Source: Streptomyces anulatus (GTDB lineage Bacteria; Actinomycetota; Actinomycetes; Streptomycetales; Streptomycetaceae). Taken from it: a DNA stretch of 64,000 bases. The notes below the pieces were generated by a model. It saw only the letters and a program-made list of their open reading frames with translations. It was not told where the DNA came from and searched no databases. The position numbers were made by a program, and so were the translations under genes. Below, piece by piece: positions 24,403 through 34,866 of this stretch. The stretch covers positions 992,001-1,056,000 of the forward strand of contig NZ_BMVK01000001.1 of NCBI RefSeq assembly GCF_014650675.1, in the 5' to 3' direction. Positions within the stretch are counted from its first letter, which is position 1, and the number at the start of each line of letters is the position of its first letter.

Positions 24403-27400
24403 ATGACCAAGGAATCCCCCAGCTCCATACCCGGGGCCAGACGCGCGGCTCGTATAGCGGCCGCTGCCGGCCTGGCGGCCGCACTCGCCGCCTCCGGCGC
24501 CGCTCCGGCGTTCGCCGCCGAGGACCCGGCACCGGCACCCGTCAAACCGGCCGCCACGAGCGACCGGGGCGACAAGCTCGGCAAGGCCGACGCCGATGTC
24601 CTGGCGAAGGCCGAGGCCAAGGGCGAGAAGAGCGTCACCATGATGGTCGCCACCACCCCCGGGGCGACCGAGCAGGTCAGCAAGCAGCTGGACGCCGTCG
24701 AGGGCTCCGTGCTCGGCCGGACCTACGACAAGCTCGGCTACGTCCGGGCGACGGTCCCGACCAGCCGCGCCGAGTCCACCATCAAGGCGGCCTCCAAGCT
24801 CTCCTCCGTCCTCGGCATCGATCTCAAGCAGGAGATCAAGCTGGACGACCCGACGCCCAAGGGCGACCGGGCCGCCGGAGCGAAGCAGCCGAAGGCCACC
24901 GGCAGTTACGCGGCGCCGAACAAGAAGACGCCGGCGAAGAACCCGTACAACCCGTCGTTCGAGACGGGTGCGGTCGAGTTCGTCGAGAAGCACCCGGAGG
25001 CCGACGGCCGCGGGATCACCATCGGCGTCCTGGACTCCGGCGTCGACCTCGGTCACCCGGCCCTGAAGAAGACCACCACCGGCGAGCGCAAGATCGTCGA
25101 CTGGGTGACCGCGACCGACCCGGTGAACGACGGCGACGGCACCTGGCTGGAGATGTCCCAGTCGGTGGCCGGCCCGACGTTCACCTCCGGCGGGAAGACC
25201 TACTCGGCGCCGGCGGGCAGCTACAAGTTCGCCACGTTCGCCGAGGCGGCCACCACCGGCGGCGAGATGGCGGGCGACCTCAACCGCGACGGTGACACCA
25301 CCGACGTCTGGGGCGTGCTGTACGACCCGGTCACCGGCACCACGCGGGTGGACCTGAACAACAACGCGGACTTCTCCGACGACAAGGTCCTCAAGCCGTA
25401 CAAGGAGAAGTTCCAGGTCTCCTACTTCGGTGAGGACGACCCGCGCACCCAGGTCGTCGAGCGCATCCCGTTCGTCGTCGAGACCCGTAAGAACGTGGTC
25501 CTCGACGCCTCGGGCGCGAAGGCGGACTTCGTCAACATCGGCGTCATCGAGGGCGCGCACGGCACGCACGTCGCGGGCATCACCGCGGCCAACGGGCTGT
25601 TCGGCGGCGAGATGAACGGCGCCGCCCCCGGCGCCAAGATCGTCTCCTCCCGCGCCTGCACCTGGTCCGGCGGCTGCACCAACATCGCGCTGACCGAGGG
25701 CATGATCGACCTCGTCGTCAACCGCGGCGTCGACATCGTCAACATGTCGATCGGCGGCCTGCCGCCGCTGAACGACGGCAACAACGCGCGCGCCGAGCTG
25801 TACAAGCGGCTCATCGACATCTACGGCGTGCAGCTGGTCATCTCGGCCGGCAACAGCGGCCCGGGTCTCAACACCATCGGCGACCCGTCGGTCGCCGACC
25901 ACGTGATCTCGGTCGGCGCGTCGATCTCCAAGGAGACGTGGGCGGCCAACTACGGCTCCAACGTCACCAAGAAGTACGACATGCAGCCCTTCTCCTCGCG
26001 CGGTCCGCGTGAGGACGGCGGCTTCACGCCGGTCATCGCGGCGCCGGGCGCGTCCATCAACACCACCCAGACCTGGGCGCCGGGCGGTCCGGTCAAGGAG
26101 GCGGGTTACGACCTGCCGGCCGGCTACTCCATGCTCCAGGGCACCTCGATGGCCTCCCCGCAGGCGGCGGGCGCCGCCGCGCTGCTGCTGTCGGCGGCGA
26201 AGCAGAAGGGCATCGAGCTTCCCCCGGCCGACCTGCGCACCGCGCTGACCAGCACCGCGACCCACATCAAGGACGTGCCCGCGCACGCCCAGGGCTCCGG
26301 TCTGATCAACATCGTCAAGGCGTGGAAGCAGATCGCCAAGCAGGGCAAGCCCGCCCACGAGTTCTCGGTGAAGGCCCCGGTCGACACCGCGATCGACTTC
26401 GCGCTCAAGGACCCGGGCTTCGGCACCGGCCTCTACGACCGCGAGGGCGGCCTGAAGACCGGCGAGACCAAGGTCTACGACGTCGTCGTCACCCGCACCA
26501 CGGGCCCGGACCGCAACGTCCAGCACAAGCTGTCCTGGAAGAACAACGACGGCACCTTCGAGCTGAGCAGCCCCCAGTACGTCTCGCTGCCGCTCGACAC
26601 GCCGGTCAAGCTCAAGGTCAAGGCCAAGGCGAAGACCGCCGGGGTGCACAGCGCCATCCTCCAGGTCGACGACAAGAAGACCTCCGGCGTGGACCACCAG
26701 ATCATGGCCACGGTCGTCGTCGCCCACGAGCTGCAGCAGCCCGGTTACGCCTACAAGGCGTCCGGCTCGGTCCAGCGCAACGGCACCACGTCGTACTTCG
26801 TCAACGTGCCGGAAGGCGCGAAGACCCTTGAGGTCGCCCTCAGCGCCCTGCGCTCGGGCAGCCAGACGCGGTTCGTCTCCCTGCACCCGTACGGGACGCC
26901 GGTCGACCCGACCACGACGACCTTCTGCTACCCGAACTACGAGAACCCGGCCAACACCTGCCGCCCGGACGCGCGTTCCTACAAGGACCCGCAGCCCGGC
27001 GTGTGGGAGATCGAGGTCGAGGCGCGCCGTACGTCGCCGCTGCTGGACAACCCGTACAAGCTGGACGTCTCGCTGCTCGGCGCGACCTTCGACCCGGCGG
27101 TGCAGACCATCGCCGAGGCGAAGATCGGCGCTCCCGCCGCGGTGAACTGGACGGTCACCAACGGCGCCGCCGACCTCCAGGGCAAGCTCCAGGGCGGTTC
27201 GCTGGGCTCGGCCAAGGTCGACAAGCCGTCGATCTCGACGGGCCAGACCCGTGAGACCACGGTCACCATCGGTGCGGGTGTCGAGAAGCTCGACATCGCC
27301 ATCGGCGGCACCTCGGACGCCAACGCCGACCTCGACCTGTACGTCTTCCGGGGCGCCACGCAGGTCGGCAGCGCGACCACCGCCGGTTCCGAGGAGGCGG

Positions 27401-27705
27401 TCAGCCTGGTGAAGCCCGCCGCGGGCACGTACACCGTCGTCATCGACGGCTACTCGGTCCCGACCGGGTCGACCACGTACGACTACCGCGACGTGTACTA
27501 CTCGGCGTCGCTCGGCACGATCAAGGTCGACTCCACCAAGGCGGTGAACCTGGCCAACGGCGCGTCGGCCCAGGTCGGCGCCGAGGTCGTGGTCGCCGGG
27601 GCGGCCCCCGCGGGCCGTCAGTTCTTCGGCGAGGTCCGGCTGGTCAACGCGCGCGGCACCGCCGCGGGCACCGGCAGCGTCGTGATCGAGAAGGTCACGC
27701 CGTAA
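24403..27705 (+). CDS. large secreted S8 (subtilisin) serine peptidase, TPP II-like
   Basis: An exported protease of 1,100 residues. A signal peptide with Arg-rich n-region and Ala-rich core ends near AFAAED (residue 38). The catalytic triad is Asp211 (VLDSGVDLGHP), His386 (GAHGTHVAGI) and Ser582 (QGTSMASPQAAG); the 175-residue Asp-His spacing reflects a large insert like that of tripeptidyl peptidase II. The region after residue 650 is beta-rich (TPP II-like and PPC-like segments, DANADLDLYVF). The ATG at 24403 has CAGGG at proper distance; 24397 is an alternative two codons upstream. It is a single transcript ending in a hairpin at 27743. Likely role is extracellular protein degradation. 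Confidence 0.9.
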   Translation: MTKESPSSIPGARRAARIAAAAGLAAALAASGAAPAFAAEDPAPAPVKPAATSDRGDKLGKADADVLAKAEAKGEKSVTMMVATTPGATEQVSKQLDAVEGSVLGRTYDKLGYVRATVPTSRAESTIKAASKLSSVLGIDLKQEIKLDDPTPKGDRAAGAKQPKATGSYAAPNKKTPAKNPYNPSFETGAVEFVEKHPEADGRGITIGVLDSGVDLGHPALKKTTTGERKIVDWVTATDPVNDGDGTWLEMSQSVAGPTFTSGGKTYSAPAGSYKFATFAEAATTGGEMAGDLNRDGDTTDVWGVLYDPVTGTTRVDLNNNADFSDDKVLKPYKEKFQVSYFGEDDPRTQVVERIPFVVETRKNVVLDASGAKADFVNIGVIEGAHGTHVAGITAANGLFGGEMNGAAPGAKIVSSRACTWSGGCTNIALTEGMIDLVVNRGVDIVNMSIGGLPPLNDGNNARAELYKRLIDIYGVQLVISAGNSGPGLNTIGDPSVADHVISVGASISKETWAANYGSNVTKKYDMQPFSSRGPREDGGFTPVIAAPGASINTTQTWAPGGPVKEAGYDLPAGYSMLQGTSMASPQAAGAAALLLSAAKQKGIELPPADLRTALTSTATHIKDVPAHAQGSGLINIVKAWKQIAKQGKPAHEFSVKAPVDTAIDFALKDPGFGTGLYDREGGLKTGETKVYDVVVTRTTGPDRNVQHKLSWKNNDGTFELSSPQYVSLPLDTPVKLKVKAKAKTAGVHSAILQVDDKKTSGVDHQIMATVVVAHELQQPGYAYKASGSVQRNGTTSYFVNVPEGAKTLEVALSALRSGSQTRFVSLHPYGTPVDPTTTTFCYPNYENPANTCRPDARSYKDPQPGVWEIEVEARRTSPLLDNPYKLDVSLLGATFDPAVQTIAEAKIGAPAAVNWTVTNGAADLQGKLQGGSLGSAKVDKPSISTGQTRETTVTIGAGVEKLDIAIGGTSDANADLDLYVFRGATQVGSATTAGSEEAVSLVKPAAGTYTVVIDGYSVPTGSTTYDYRDVYYSASLGTIKVDSTKAVNLANGASAQVGAEVVVAGAAPAGRQFFGEVRLVNARGTAAGTGSVVIEKVTP

Positions 27706-29025
<1,320 letters not shown>

Positions 29026-29044
29026 CCCGCGGCGTCACGCGCAC

Positions 29045-29087
29045 GGGGAAGGGGCGGCCACCGGACACCGGTGGCCGTCCCTTCCCC
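29045..29087 (+). terminator. strong terminator after asd
   Basis: A 20-base stem with one G-T wobble (29045-29064 and 29068-29087) and a 3-base loop lies between asd and the convergent DUF1203 gene. It probably stops both transcripts. Confidence 0.88.
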
Positions 29088-29110
29088 TTCCCCGTACCCG
29101 TCATACCGTC

Positions 29111-29611
29111 TCAGCCTCGCCGCACCTCGAAGTGGAAGCACCCGTACTCCACGGCCCGTACGTGCACCAACGCCACCTCCGGGTCCGCGAACGCCTCGTC
29201 GAGGGCCGCGTCGAAGCCCTTCTCCGTCTCGGCCGGGATCTCCAGCAGCCGGCCGCCCACGATGTGGCCCTGGGCGTCGTAGCGGCGCACCGCGCGCAGC
29301 GCGCCCACCCGCGCGAAGGGGTATCCGGCCCGCTCCGGGTCCGGGCCCGGGCACGCCTCGGCGTGGATGAAGACGGGCCCCTGCTCGTCGTACGCCCCCG
29401 GGCTCGCCCCGGTCGCGGCGGCCCAGCGGCGCAGCGGAGCGTAGGAGACGAGGGCGATGCGCTCCCCCGGTGCGCTGCCGCGCAGACAGCAGCGCAGGGG
29501 GTGGCCGCCCTCGGTCGCGGTGTACGGGCGGCAGGGCCGGCCCGCGTCGTCGGTGGCGCGGAGTCCGGCGAGAGCGGCGGGGTCGATGGGGCGTGGCTGG
29601 TGTCCGGTCAT
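29111..29611 (-). CDS. DUF1203 family protein
   Basis: A 166-residue soluble protein matching DUF1203. The conserved elements are CRPYTATEGGHPLRCCLRG, ERIALVSYAPL, GPVFIHAEACPG and the C-terminal VHVRAVEYGCFHFEVRR. The paired cysteines and His residues (HPLRCCLR, FIHAEAC, CFHF) suggest a metal or cofactor site, but no function is established. It is convergent with asd and divergent from pepN copy 2. Confidence 0.85.
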   Translation of the reverse strand: MTGHQPRPIDPAALAGLRATDDAGRPCRPYTATEGGHPLRCCLRGSAPGERIALVSYAPLRRWAAATGASPGAYDEQGPVFIHAEACPGPDPERAGYPFARVGALRAVRRYDAQGHIVGGRLLEIPAETEKGFDAALDEAFADPEVALVHVRAVEYGCFHFEVRRG

Positions 29612-29735
29612 GGTCCGAGCGTGTCCCGGTGAGCGGTCCGCGTCCGGCGGAAAACGGACATCGCGCTGGGAGCACGTGCGTGGAAGGATGGGCCGAAACG
29701 TCGCTTATCAAGTCGCACACCTAGGAGATGACCGC

Positions 29736-32312
29736 GTGCCTGGCACGAATCTGACCCGCGAAGAGGCACAGGAGCGGGCGCGCCTGCTGACCGTGGACGC
29801 GTACGAGATCGATCTCGACCTCTCCGGAGCGCAGGAGGGCGGCACCTACAGGTCCGTGACCACCGTGCGCTTCGACTGCGCGGAGGCGGGTGCGGAGTCG
29901 TTCATCGACCTGGTCGCCCCGGCCGTCCACGACGTGGTGCTGAACGGCAAGGACCTGGACGTGGCCGCCGTGTTCCGCGACGCGCGGATCGCCCTGCCGC
30001 ATCTGCGTGAGGGCGCCAACGAGCTGAAGGTCGTCGCCGACTGCTCGTACACCAACACCGGTGAGGGCCTGCACCGGTTCGTCGACCCGGTCGACGAACA
30101 GGCCTATCTGTACACGCAGTTCGAGGTCCCGGACGCGCGCCGCGTCTTCGCCTCGTTCGAGCAGCCCGACCTGAAGGCGACCTTCGCGTTCACCGTGAAG
30201 GCCCCGTCCGGCTGGACCGTCATCTCGAACTCCCCGACGCCGGAGCCGAAGGACGACGTCTGGACCTTCGAGCCGACGCCGCGCATCTCCACGTACATCA
30301 CGGCCCTCATCGTGGGCCCGTACCACGCGGTGCACAGCAGCTACGAGAAGGACGGCCAGTCCGTCCCGCTCGGCATCTACTGCCGCCCCTCCCTCGCGGA
30401 GTACCTGGACGCGGACGAGATCTTCGCCGTCACCCGGCAGGGCTTCGAGTGGTTCCAGGAGAAGTTCGACTACGCGTACCCGTTCGCCAAGTACGACCAG
30501 CTCTTCGTCCCCGAGTTCAACGCGGGCGCGATGGAGAACGCGGGCGCGGTCACCATCCGCGACCAGTACGTCTTCCGCTCCAAGGTGACGGACGCGGCGT
30601 ACGAGGTGCGGGCCGAGACCATCCTGCACGAGCTGGCCCACATGTGGTTCGGCGACCTCGTGACGATGGAGTGGTGGAACGACCTCTGGCTGAACGAGTC
30701 GTTCGCCACCTACACCTCGATCGCCTGCCAGGCGGACGCCGCGGGGTCGAAGTGGCCGCACTCCTGGACCACGTTCGCCAACTCCATGAAGACCTGGGCG
30801 TACCGGCAGGACCAGCTGCCCTCCACGCACCCGATCATGGCGGACATCCAGGACCTGGACGACGTCCTCGTCAACTTCGACGGGATCACGTACGCCAAGG
30901 GCGCGTCCGTGCTCAAGCAGCTCGTGGCGTACGTCGGCAAGGACGCGTTCTTCCAGGGCGTGCAGGCCTACTTCAAGGCGCACGCCTTCGGCAACACCCG
31001 CCTCTCCGACCTGCTGGGAGCGCTGGAGAAGACCTCCGGCCGCGACCTGAAGACCTGGTCGAAGGCGTGGCTGGAGACCGCGGGCATCAACATCCTGCGC
31101 CCGGAGATCGAGACCGACGCCGACGGTCACGTCACCTCGTTCACCGTGCTCCAGGAGGCGCCCGCGCTGCCCGCCGGCGCGAAGGGCGAGCCGACGCTGC
31201 GCCCGCACCGCATCGCCATTGGCTGCTACGACCTCGACGCGGCCGGCAAGCTGGTGCGCACCGACCGGATCGAGCTGGACGTCGACGGCGAGCGCACCAC
31301 CGTGCCGTTCCCGGAGGGCAAGGCACGCCCGGCCGTCATCCTGCTCAACGACGACGACCTCTCCTACGCCAAGGTCCGCCTCGACGAGGAGTCGCTGCGG
31401 GTCGTCACCGAGCACCTGGGCGACTTCGCCGAGTCGCTGCCGCGCGCCCTGAGCTGGGCCTCGGCCTGGGACATGACGCGCGACGGCGAGCTGGCGACCC
31501 GCGACTACCTCTCGCTGGTGCTCTCCGGCATCGGCAAGGAGTCGGACATCGGCGTCGTGCAGTCGCTGCACCGCCAGGTGAAGCTGGCGGTGGACCTGTA
31601 CGCGGCGCCGGAGGCCCGTGAGGCCGCGCTGATCCAGTGGACCGACGCGACGCTGGCCCACCTGCACGCGGCGGAGCCGGGCAGCGACCACCAGCTGGCC
31701 TGGGCCCGCGCCTTCGCGGCCACGGCCCGCAACCCGCAGCAGCTGGACCTGCTCCAGTCGCTGCTGGACGGCACCGAGACCATCGAGGGTCTGGCCGTCG
31801 ACACCGAGCTGCGGTGGGCGTTCGTGCAGCGGCTGGCGGCCACCGGGCTGCTGGACGAGGAGGAGATCGCCGCGGAGTACGAGCGCGACAGGACGGCGGC
31901 GGGCGAGCGCCACGCGGCCTCCGCGCGGGCGGCCCAGCCCACGCAGGAGGCCAAGGCCGAGGCGTGGGCCTCGGTCGTGGAGTCCGACAAGCTGCCCAAC
32001 TCGCTCCAGGAAGCGGTCATCAGCGGCTTCGTCCAGACGGACCAGCCCGAGCTGCTGGCCCCGTACACGGAGAAGTTCTTCGCCGCGGTGAAGGACGTCT
32101 GGGACTCGCGCAGCCACGAGATGGCCCAGCAGATCGCGGTGGGCCTCTACCCGGCCCTCCAGGTCTCCCAGGAGACGCTCGACGCCACGGACGCCTGGCT
32201 GGCCTCGGCCGAGCCGAGCGCGGCCCTGCGCCGGCTGATGTCGGAGTCGCGGTCCGGTGTGGAGCGCGCCCTGAAGGCCCGCGCGGCGGACGCGGCTGCG
32301 GCCACCGCGTAG
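29736..32312 (+). CDS. pepN: aminopeptidase N, copy 2 (M1 zinc metallopeptidase)
   Basis: An 858-residue M1 aminopeptidase, strongly similar along its length to copy 1 (20233). The GAMENAGAVTI motif is followed by HELAH (His298, Glu299, His302) and Glu321 in WLNES. The ERAP1-like C-terminal domain ends in an Ala-rich tail. The GTG at 29736 has AGGAG at 29723-29727. Keeping two full-length, catalytically intact copies 9 kb apart implies different substrates or regulation. The terminator is at 32330-32365. Confidence 0.95.
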   Translation: MPGTNLTREEAQERARLLTVDAYEIDLDLSGAQEGGTYRSVTTVRFDCAEAGAESFIDLVAPAVHDVVLNGKDLDVAAVFRDARIALPHLREGANELKVVADCSYTNTGEGLHRFVDPVDEQAYLYTQFEVPDARRVFASFEQPDLKATFAFTVKAPSGWTVISNSPTPEPKDDVWTFEPTPRISTYITALIVGPYHAVHSSYEKDGQSVPLGIYCRPSLAEYLDADEIFAVTRQGFEWFQEKFDYAYPFAKYDQLFVPEFNAGAMENAGAVTIRDQYVFRSKVTDAAYEVRAETILHELAHMWFGDLVTMEWWNDLWLNESFATYTSIACQADAAGSKWPHSWTTFANSMKTWAYRQDQLPSTHPIMADIQDLDDVLVNFDGITYAKGASVLKQLVAYVGKDAFFQGVQAYFKAHAFGNTRLSDLLGALEKTSGRDLKTWSKAWLETAGINILRPEIETDADGHVTSFTVLQEAPALPAGAKGEPTLRPHRIAIGCYDLDAAGKLVRTDRIELDVDGERTTVPFPEGKARPAVILLNDDDLSYAKVRLDEESLRVVTEHLGDFAESLPRALSWASAWDMTRDGELATRDYLSLVLSGIGKESDIGVVQSLHRQVKLAVDLYAAPEAREAALIQWTDATLAHLHAAEPGSDHQLAWARAFAATARNPQQLDLLQSLLDGTETIEGLAVDTELRWAFVQRLAATGLLDEEEIAAEYERDRTAAGERHAASARAAQPTQEAKAEAWASVVESDKLPNSLQEAVISGFVQTDQPELLAPYTEKFFAAVKDVWDSRSHEMAQQIAVGLYPALQVSQETLDATDAWLASAEPSAALRRLMSESRSGVERALKARAADAAAATA

Positions 32313-32329
32313 CGGCACGTACGGCCCTG

Positions 32330-32365
32330 GGGGCGCCCTCTTCGCCGCGGCGGAGGGGGCGCCCC
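32330..32365 (+). terminator. terminator after pepN copy 2
   Basis: An 11-base stem with one wobble (32330-32340 with 32355-32365) and a 14-base GC-rich loop lies between the pepN stop and the convergent gene ending at 32382. Confidence 0.6.
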
Positions 32366-32381
32366 TTCGGTTCCCGACCCG

Positions 32382-32843
32382 CTACTCCGGCCGCGGCGTC
32401 AGGACGAGCGGCCAGTCCTCGCCGGCCCGGACCGCCGCCACGGCCTGCTCGGCCGGGGTCCCGGCGGGCACCGTCAGGACGAGGGTGAGCTCCGAGGCCC
32501 GCCCGTACGCTGCGGGGTCGACGCGCGCCTCCACGCGCAGCAGCCGCAGCGCCGCCGGAGCGCCCGAGGACCGTGCGGTGAACCGCTCCCGGTCCACCTC
32601 CAGCCCCCTGAGCAGGGCGGGGTGGGCGATGATGTCCACGGTCAGCAGCTCACCGTCCAGCCGCCGTTCGGCCCAGCCGTCCGTCTGCACCAGGTAGAGG
32701 CAGTTCTCCCCCTCGTACCCGTACGACGCGAGCCGGGCCGCGGCGCGCTCGTGATGGTCCGCCACCTCCGACACGACCACGACGAGCGTCATGGCGTCCG
32801 GATAGTCCGGATCCAGTCCGTCGCACAGCAGGGCCTCCGCCAT
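32382..32843 (-). CDS. unknown soluble protein, 153 aa
   Basis: A 153-residue protein I do not recognise. It has an alternating alpha/beta look: DAMTLVVVVSEVADHHERAAARL, then YEGENCLYLVQTDGWAERRLDGELLTVDII, a basic middle and a C-terminal LTLVLTVPAGTPAEQAVAAV. No signal peptide, membrane helix or nucleotide motif is seen. Codon use is normal for the region. It stands between convergent pepN and a divergent secreted protein, with no operon partner. Confidence 0.6.
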   Translation of the reverse strand: MAEALLCDGLDPDYPDAMTLVVVVSEVADHHERAAARLASYGYEGENCLYLVQTDGWAERRLDGELLTVDIIAHPALLRGLEVDRERFTARSSGAPAALRLLRVEARVDPAAYGRASELTLVLTVPAGTPAEQAVAAVRAGEDWPLVLTPRPE

Positions 32844-33019
32844 CTGACTCCCCCCGGGGAATGCGGTATCGGATTCGAACGTCCGCAGATTAGCCCGTGC
32901 CTCGGGCGCCGCCCGTGCGGCCTCGCGCGTTCGGCCGCCGTCCGCGCGCGGTGGGGTCTCCCGTGGCCTACGGTCCGAAGGGTCGTCGCAGTCCTCGGAG
33001 GCAGGCCACGGGAGGGTCG

Positions 33020-33553
33020 ATGCCCGGCTTCGCCGCGGTGCCGGTCGCGCTGGCGCTGTGCGCCGGTCTGCTGACGGGCCCCGCCGCCCCGGTGGCGGCC
33101 CGCCCGGACTGCCGGGCGGGTCCGGCGGGCTGCTACGACCTCTACACGTACGGCTACAGCCTCGGGCTGCATCCGTTCACCGGCGCGGACGACATCCGGG
33201 AGCAGCTGACCGACCACTTCTGGCTGTTCCCGGTCAGCGGCGGATGTGCGGGGCGGATCCGGGCGGGGGCGCGGTGCGAGCTGCTGGGCGGCAATCCGGT
33301 CGAGGTGGAGTACATCGGGAACGACTTCTTCCAGATCAACACGCTGCCGGGGCACCAGTTGGGCCGGGGCATGCACATCCGCTTCGCCTTCTCGCGGACT
33401 TTCGGCTTCCACTCCCTGACGGTCCGGGCCTGGCAGGACCGGCCCACCGACTGCACGGGCGAGGCCTTCTGCAACACGGTGAACCGGGTGTTCGCCTTCG
33501 GGACCTGGCAGGTGCTGGCGAAGACGCTGCGCTTCTCCGCGTACGCCGCCTGA
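33020..33553 (+). CDS. secreted protein of unknown function, 177 aa
   Basis: A 177-residue protein with a clear signal peptide (VPVALALCAGLLTGPAAPVAA, residues 6-26) and a Cys-containing mature region. Cysteines lie in DCRAGPAGCYD, GGCAGRIRAGARCE and DCTGEAFCN, eight in all counting the signal, suggesting disulfides outside the cell. Aromatic-rich segments include YGYSLGLHPF and FAFSRTFGFHSL. I recognise no family. GGAGGG at 33011-33016 precedes the ATG at 33020; the longer upstream frame lacks a site. The terminator is at 33575. Confidence 0.68.
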   Translation: MPGFAAVPVALALCAGLLTGPAAPVAARPDCRAGPAGCYDLYTYGYSLGLHPFTGADDIREQLTDHFWLFPVSGGCAGRIRAGARCELLGGNPVEVEYIGNDFFQINTLPGHQLGRGMHIRFAFSRTFGFHSLTVRAWQDRPTDCTGEAFCNTVNRVFAFGTWQVLAKTLRFSAYAA

Positions 33554-33574
33554 GCCGCCCGGCCCGGTTGGAAG

Positions 33575-33618
33575 CCGCCCGGCGGACGGGCGCAGGAGCG
33601 CAGCCGTCCGCCGGGCGG
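33575..33618. terminator. bidirectional terminator, perfect 15-bp stem
   Basis: CCGCCCGGCGGACGG at 33575-33589 pairs exactly with 33604-33618 across a 14-base loop, between the convergent secreted-protein and allantoicase genes. Confidence 0.85.
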
Positions 33619-33646
33619 AGCAGGGGTGGAGCGGAAGGGGTGCGGG

Positions 33647-34801
33647 TTACGCGCCGGACTCCTCGTAGCGGCGGGTCAGCTCGGCCGCGCCGGACTCCGT
33701 GAGGGCGCCGTGCAGGCGCATCCGGGCCACGCCGCCGTCGGGGAAGGCGTCGAGGCGGACGTGGGTGACGACGGCCTGGGCGCGCAGCACGAAGCGGTGG
33801 AGGGTGTCGGGCTGGAGGCGGGTGCGCGGGACGATCTCGAACCACTCGCCGGTGTCGCCGTTGCGGCCCTGGAGGGCGATCCAGCCGGCGGAGTTGCCCT
33901 TGAGGTAGGCGGTGTCGATCTCGATCGCGCGGACCGCGCCCTGGGCGGGGAGGCGGAAGCGGACCCAGTCGTTGGTGTCGCGGACCCGGCGGCGGCGGTT
34001 CTCCCAGCCGTCGTCCATCTTGCGGGAGGTGCCCGGCAGGATGATCTGGGTGGGCGAGGAGTAGAAGCGGTCGGATGCGTCCTCGTACGTACCGCCGTTG
34101 AGGACCGAGATCAGGTCGATGGTGCCGAGCGCGGCGAGCCAGGCCGGGTCCGGGACGACTTCGCCGTGCACACGGAGGCGGGCGATGCCGCCGTCGGGGT
34201 GCTGGCAGAGGCGCAGGTGGGTGTAGCGCCGGCCGCCGGTGATCTCGAAGGCGTTGGCGGCGTGGCCGCGTACGGGGGTGGGCGGGAGGATCTCCTCCCA
34301 CTTCACGTCGTCGGCGAGCAGCTGCTCGGGGCTCGGGGCGCCCTCGACGGAGGTGGCCTGTACCGATACGCGCTGCGGGTAGTTGCCGCGGAAGTGGGCG
34401 GTGTCGACGATCAGGCCGCGCACGATGCCGGGCGCGCCGAGGCGGACGATGGCCCAGTCGTGGTCCTCGGGGGCCGGGAAGGGGGTCTCGGCGTCCGCGC
34501 CCCTGCGGCGGCGGGTCTCCCAGCCGTCCATGATCTTGCCCTTGTGCCCGAAGTGCTCGGGGTCGAAGACGGCGCGCTCGCGGATCAGGAGGTTCTCGCG
34601 CTCGGCGAAGAACTCGTCGTTGGCGGCGATCACGCCCGCGCCGAGGCGGCGGTCGGCGAGGTCGACCAGCTCGGTGAAGGGGAGGTCTCCGGCTTCGCGG
34701 TAGTCGGCGTACGGGTCGCCGCCGCCGTAGGGCGCGGCGTCATTGGCGTGGGGGTCGGTGTCGGGGTCCTGGAATGTGGTCTCGCTCGCGTCGAAGGTCA
34801 T
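33647..34801 (-). CDS. alc: allantoicase
   Basis: A 384-residue enzyme of purine catabolism hydrolysing allantoate to ureidoglycolate and urea. It shows the two tandem jelly-roll repeats typical of the family: repeat 1 around residues 45-200 (MDGWETRRRR, DWAIVRLGAPGIVRGLIVDT) and repeat 2 around 220-370 (MDDGWENRRRR, DWVRFRLPAQGAVRAIEIDT), each with an H-(L/V)-R-L segment. The lysR-type gene lies 65 bp upstream on the same strand. Allantoinase and urease genes are not in this window, so the pathway is split. It works with the NCS2 purine permease only by theme. Confidence 0.95.
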   Translation of the reverse strand: MTFDASETTFQDPDTDPHANDAAPYGGGDPYADYREAGDLPFTELVDLADRRLGAGVIAANDEFFAERENLLIRERAVFDPEHFGHKGKIMDGWETRRRRGADAETPFPAPEDHDWAIVRLGAPGIVRGLIVDTAHFRGNYPQRVSVQATSVEGAPSPEQLLADDVKWEEILPPTPVRGHAANAFEITGGRRYTHLRLCQHPDGGIARLRVHGEVVPDPAWLAALGTIDLISVLNGGTYEDASDRFYSSPTQIILPGTSRKMDDGWENRRRRVRDTNDWVRFRLPAQGAVRAIEIDTAYLKGNSAGWIALQGRNGDTGEWFEIVPRTRLQPDTLHRFVLRAQAVVTHVRLDAFPDGGVARMRLHGALTESGAAELTRRYEESGA

Positions 34802-34866
34802 GGCTCCTACCTTCGCGCCACCGGACCCATCAGGTCCATCGAAAGTTTTCGCAGATATCTTTCAGA

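Noticed and set aside
29736..32312. The second pepN as a pseudogene copy
   Set aside because: All catalytic motifs, the reading frame and an independent ribosome site and terminator are intact.
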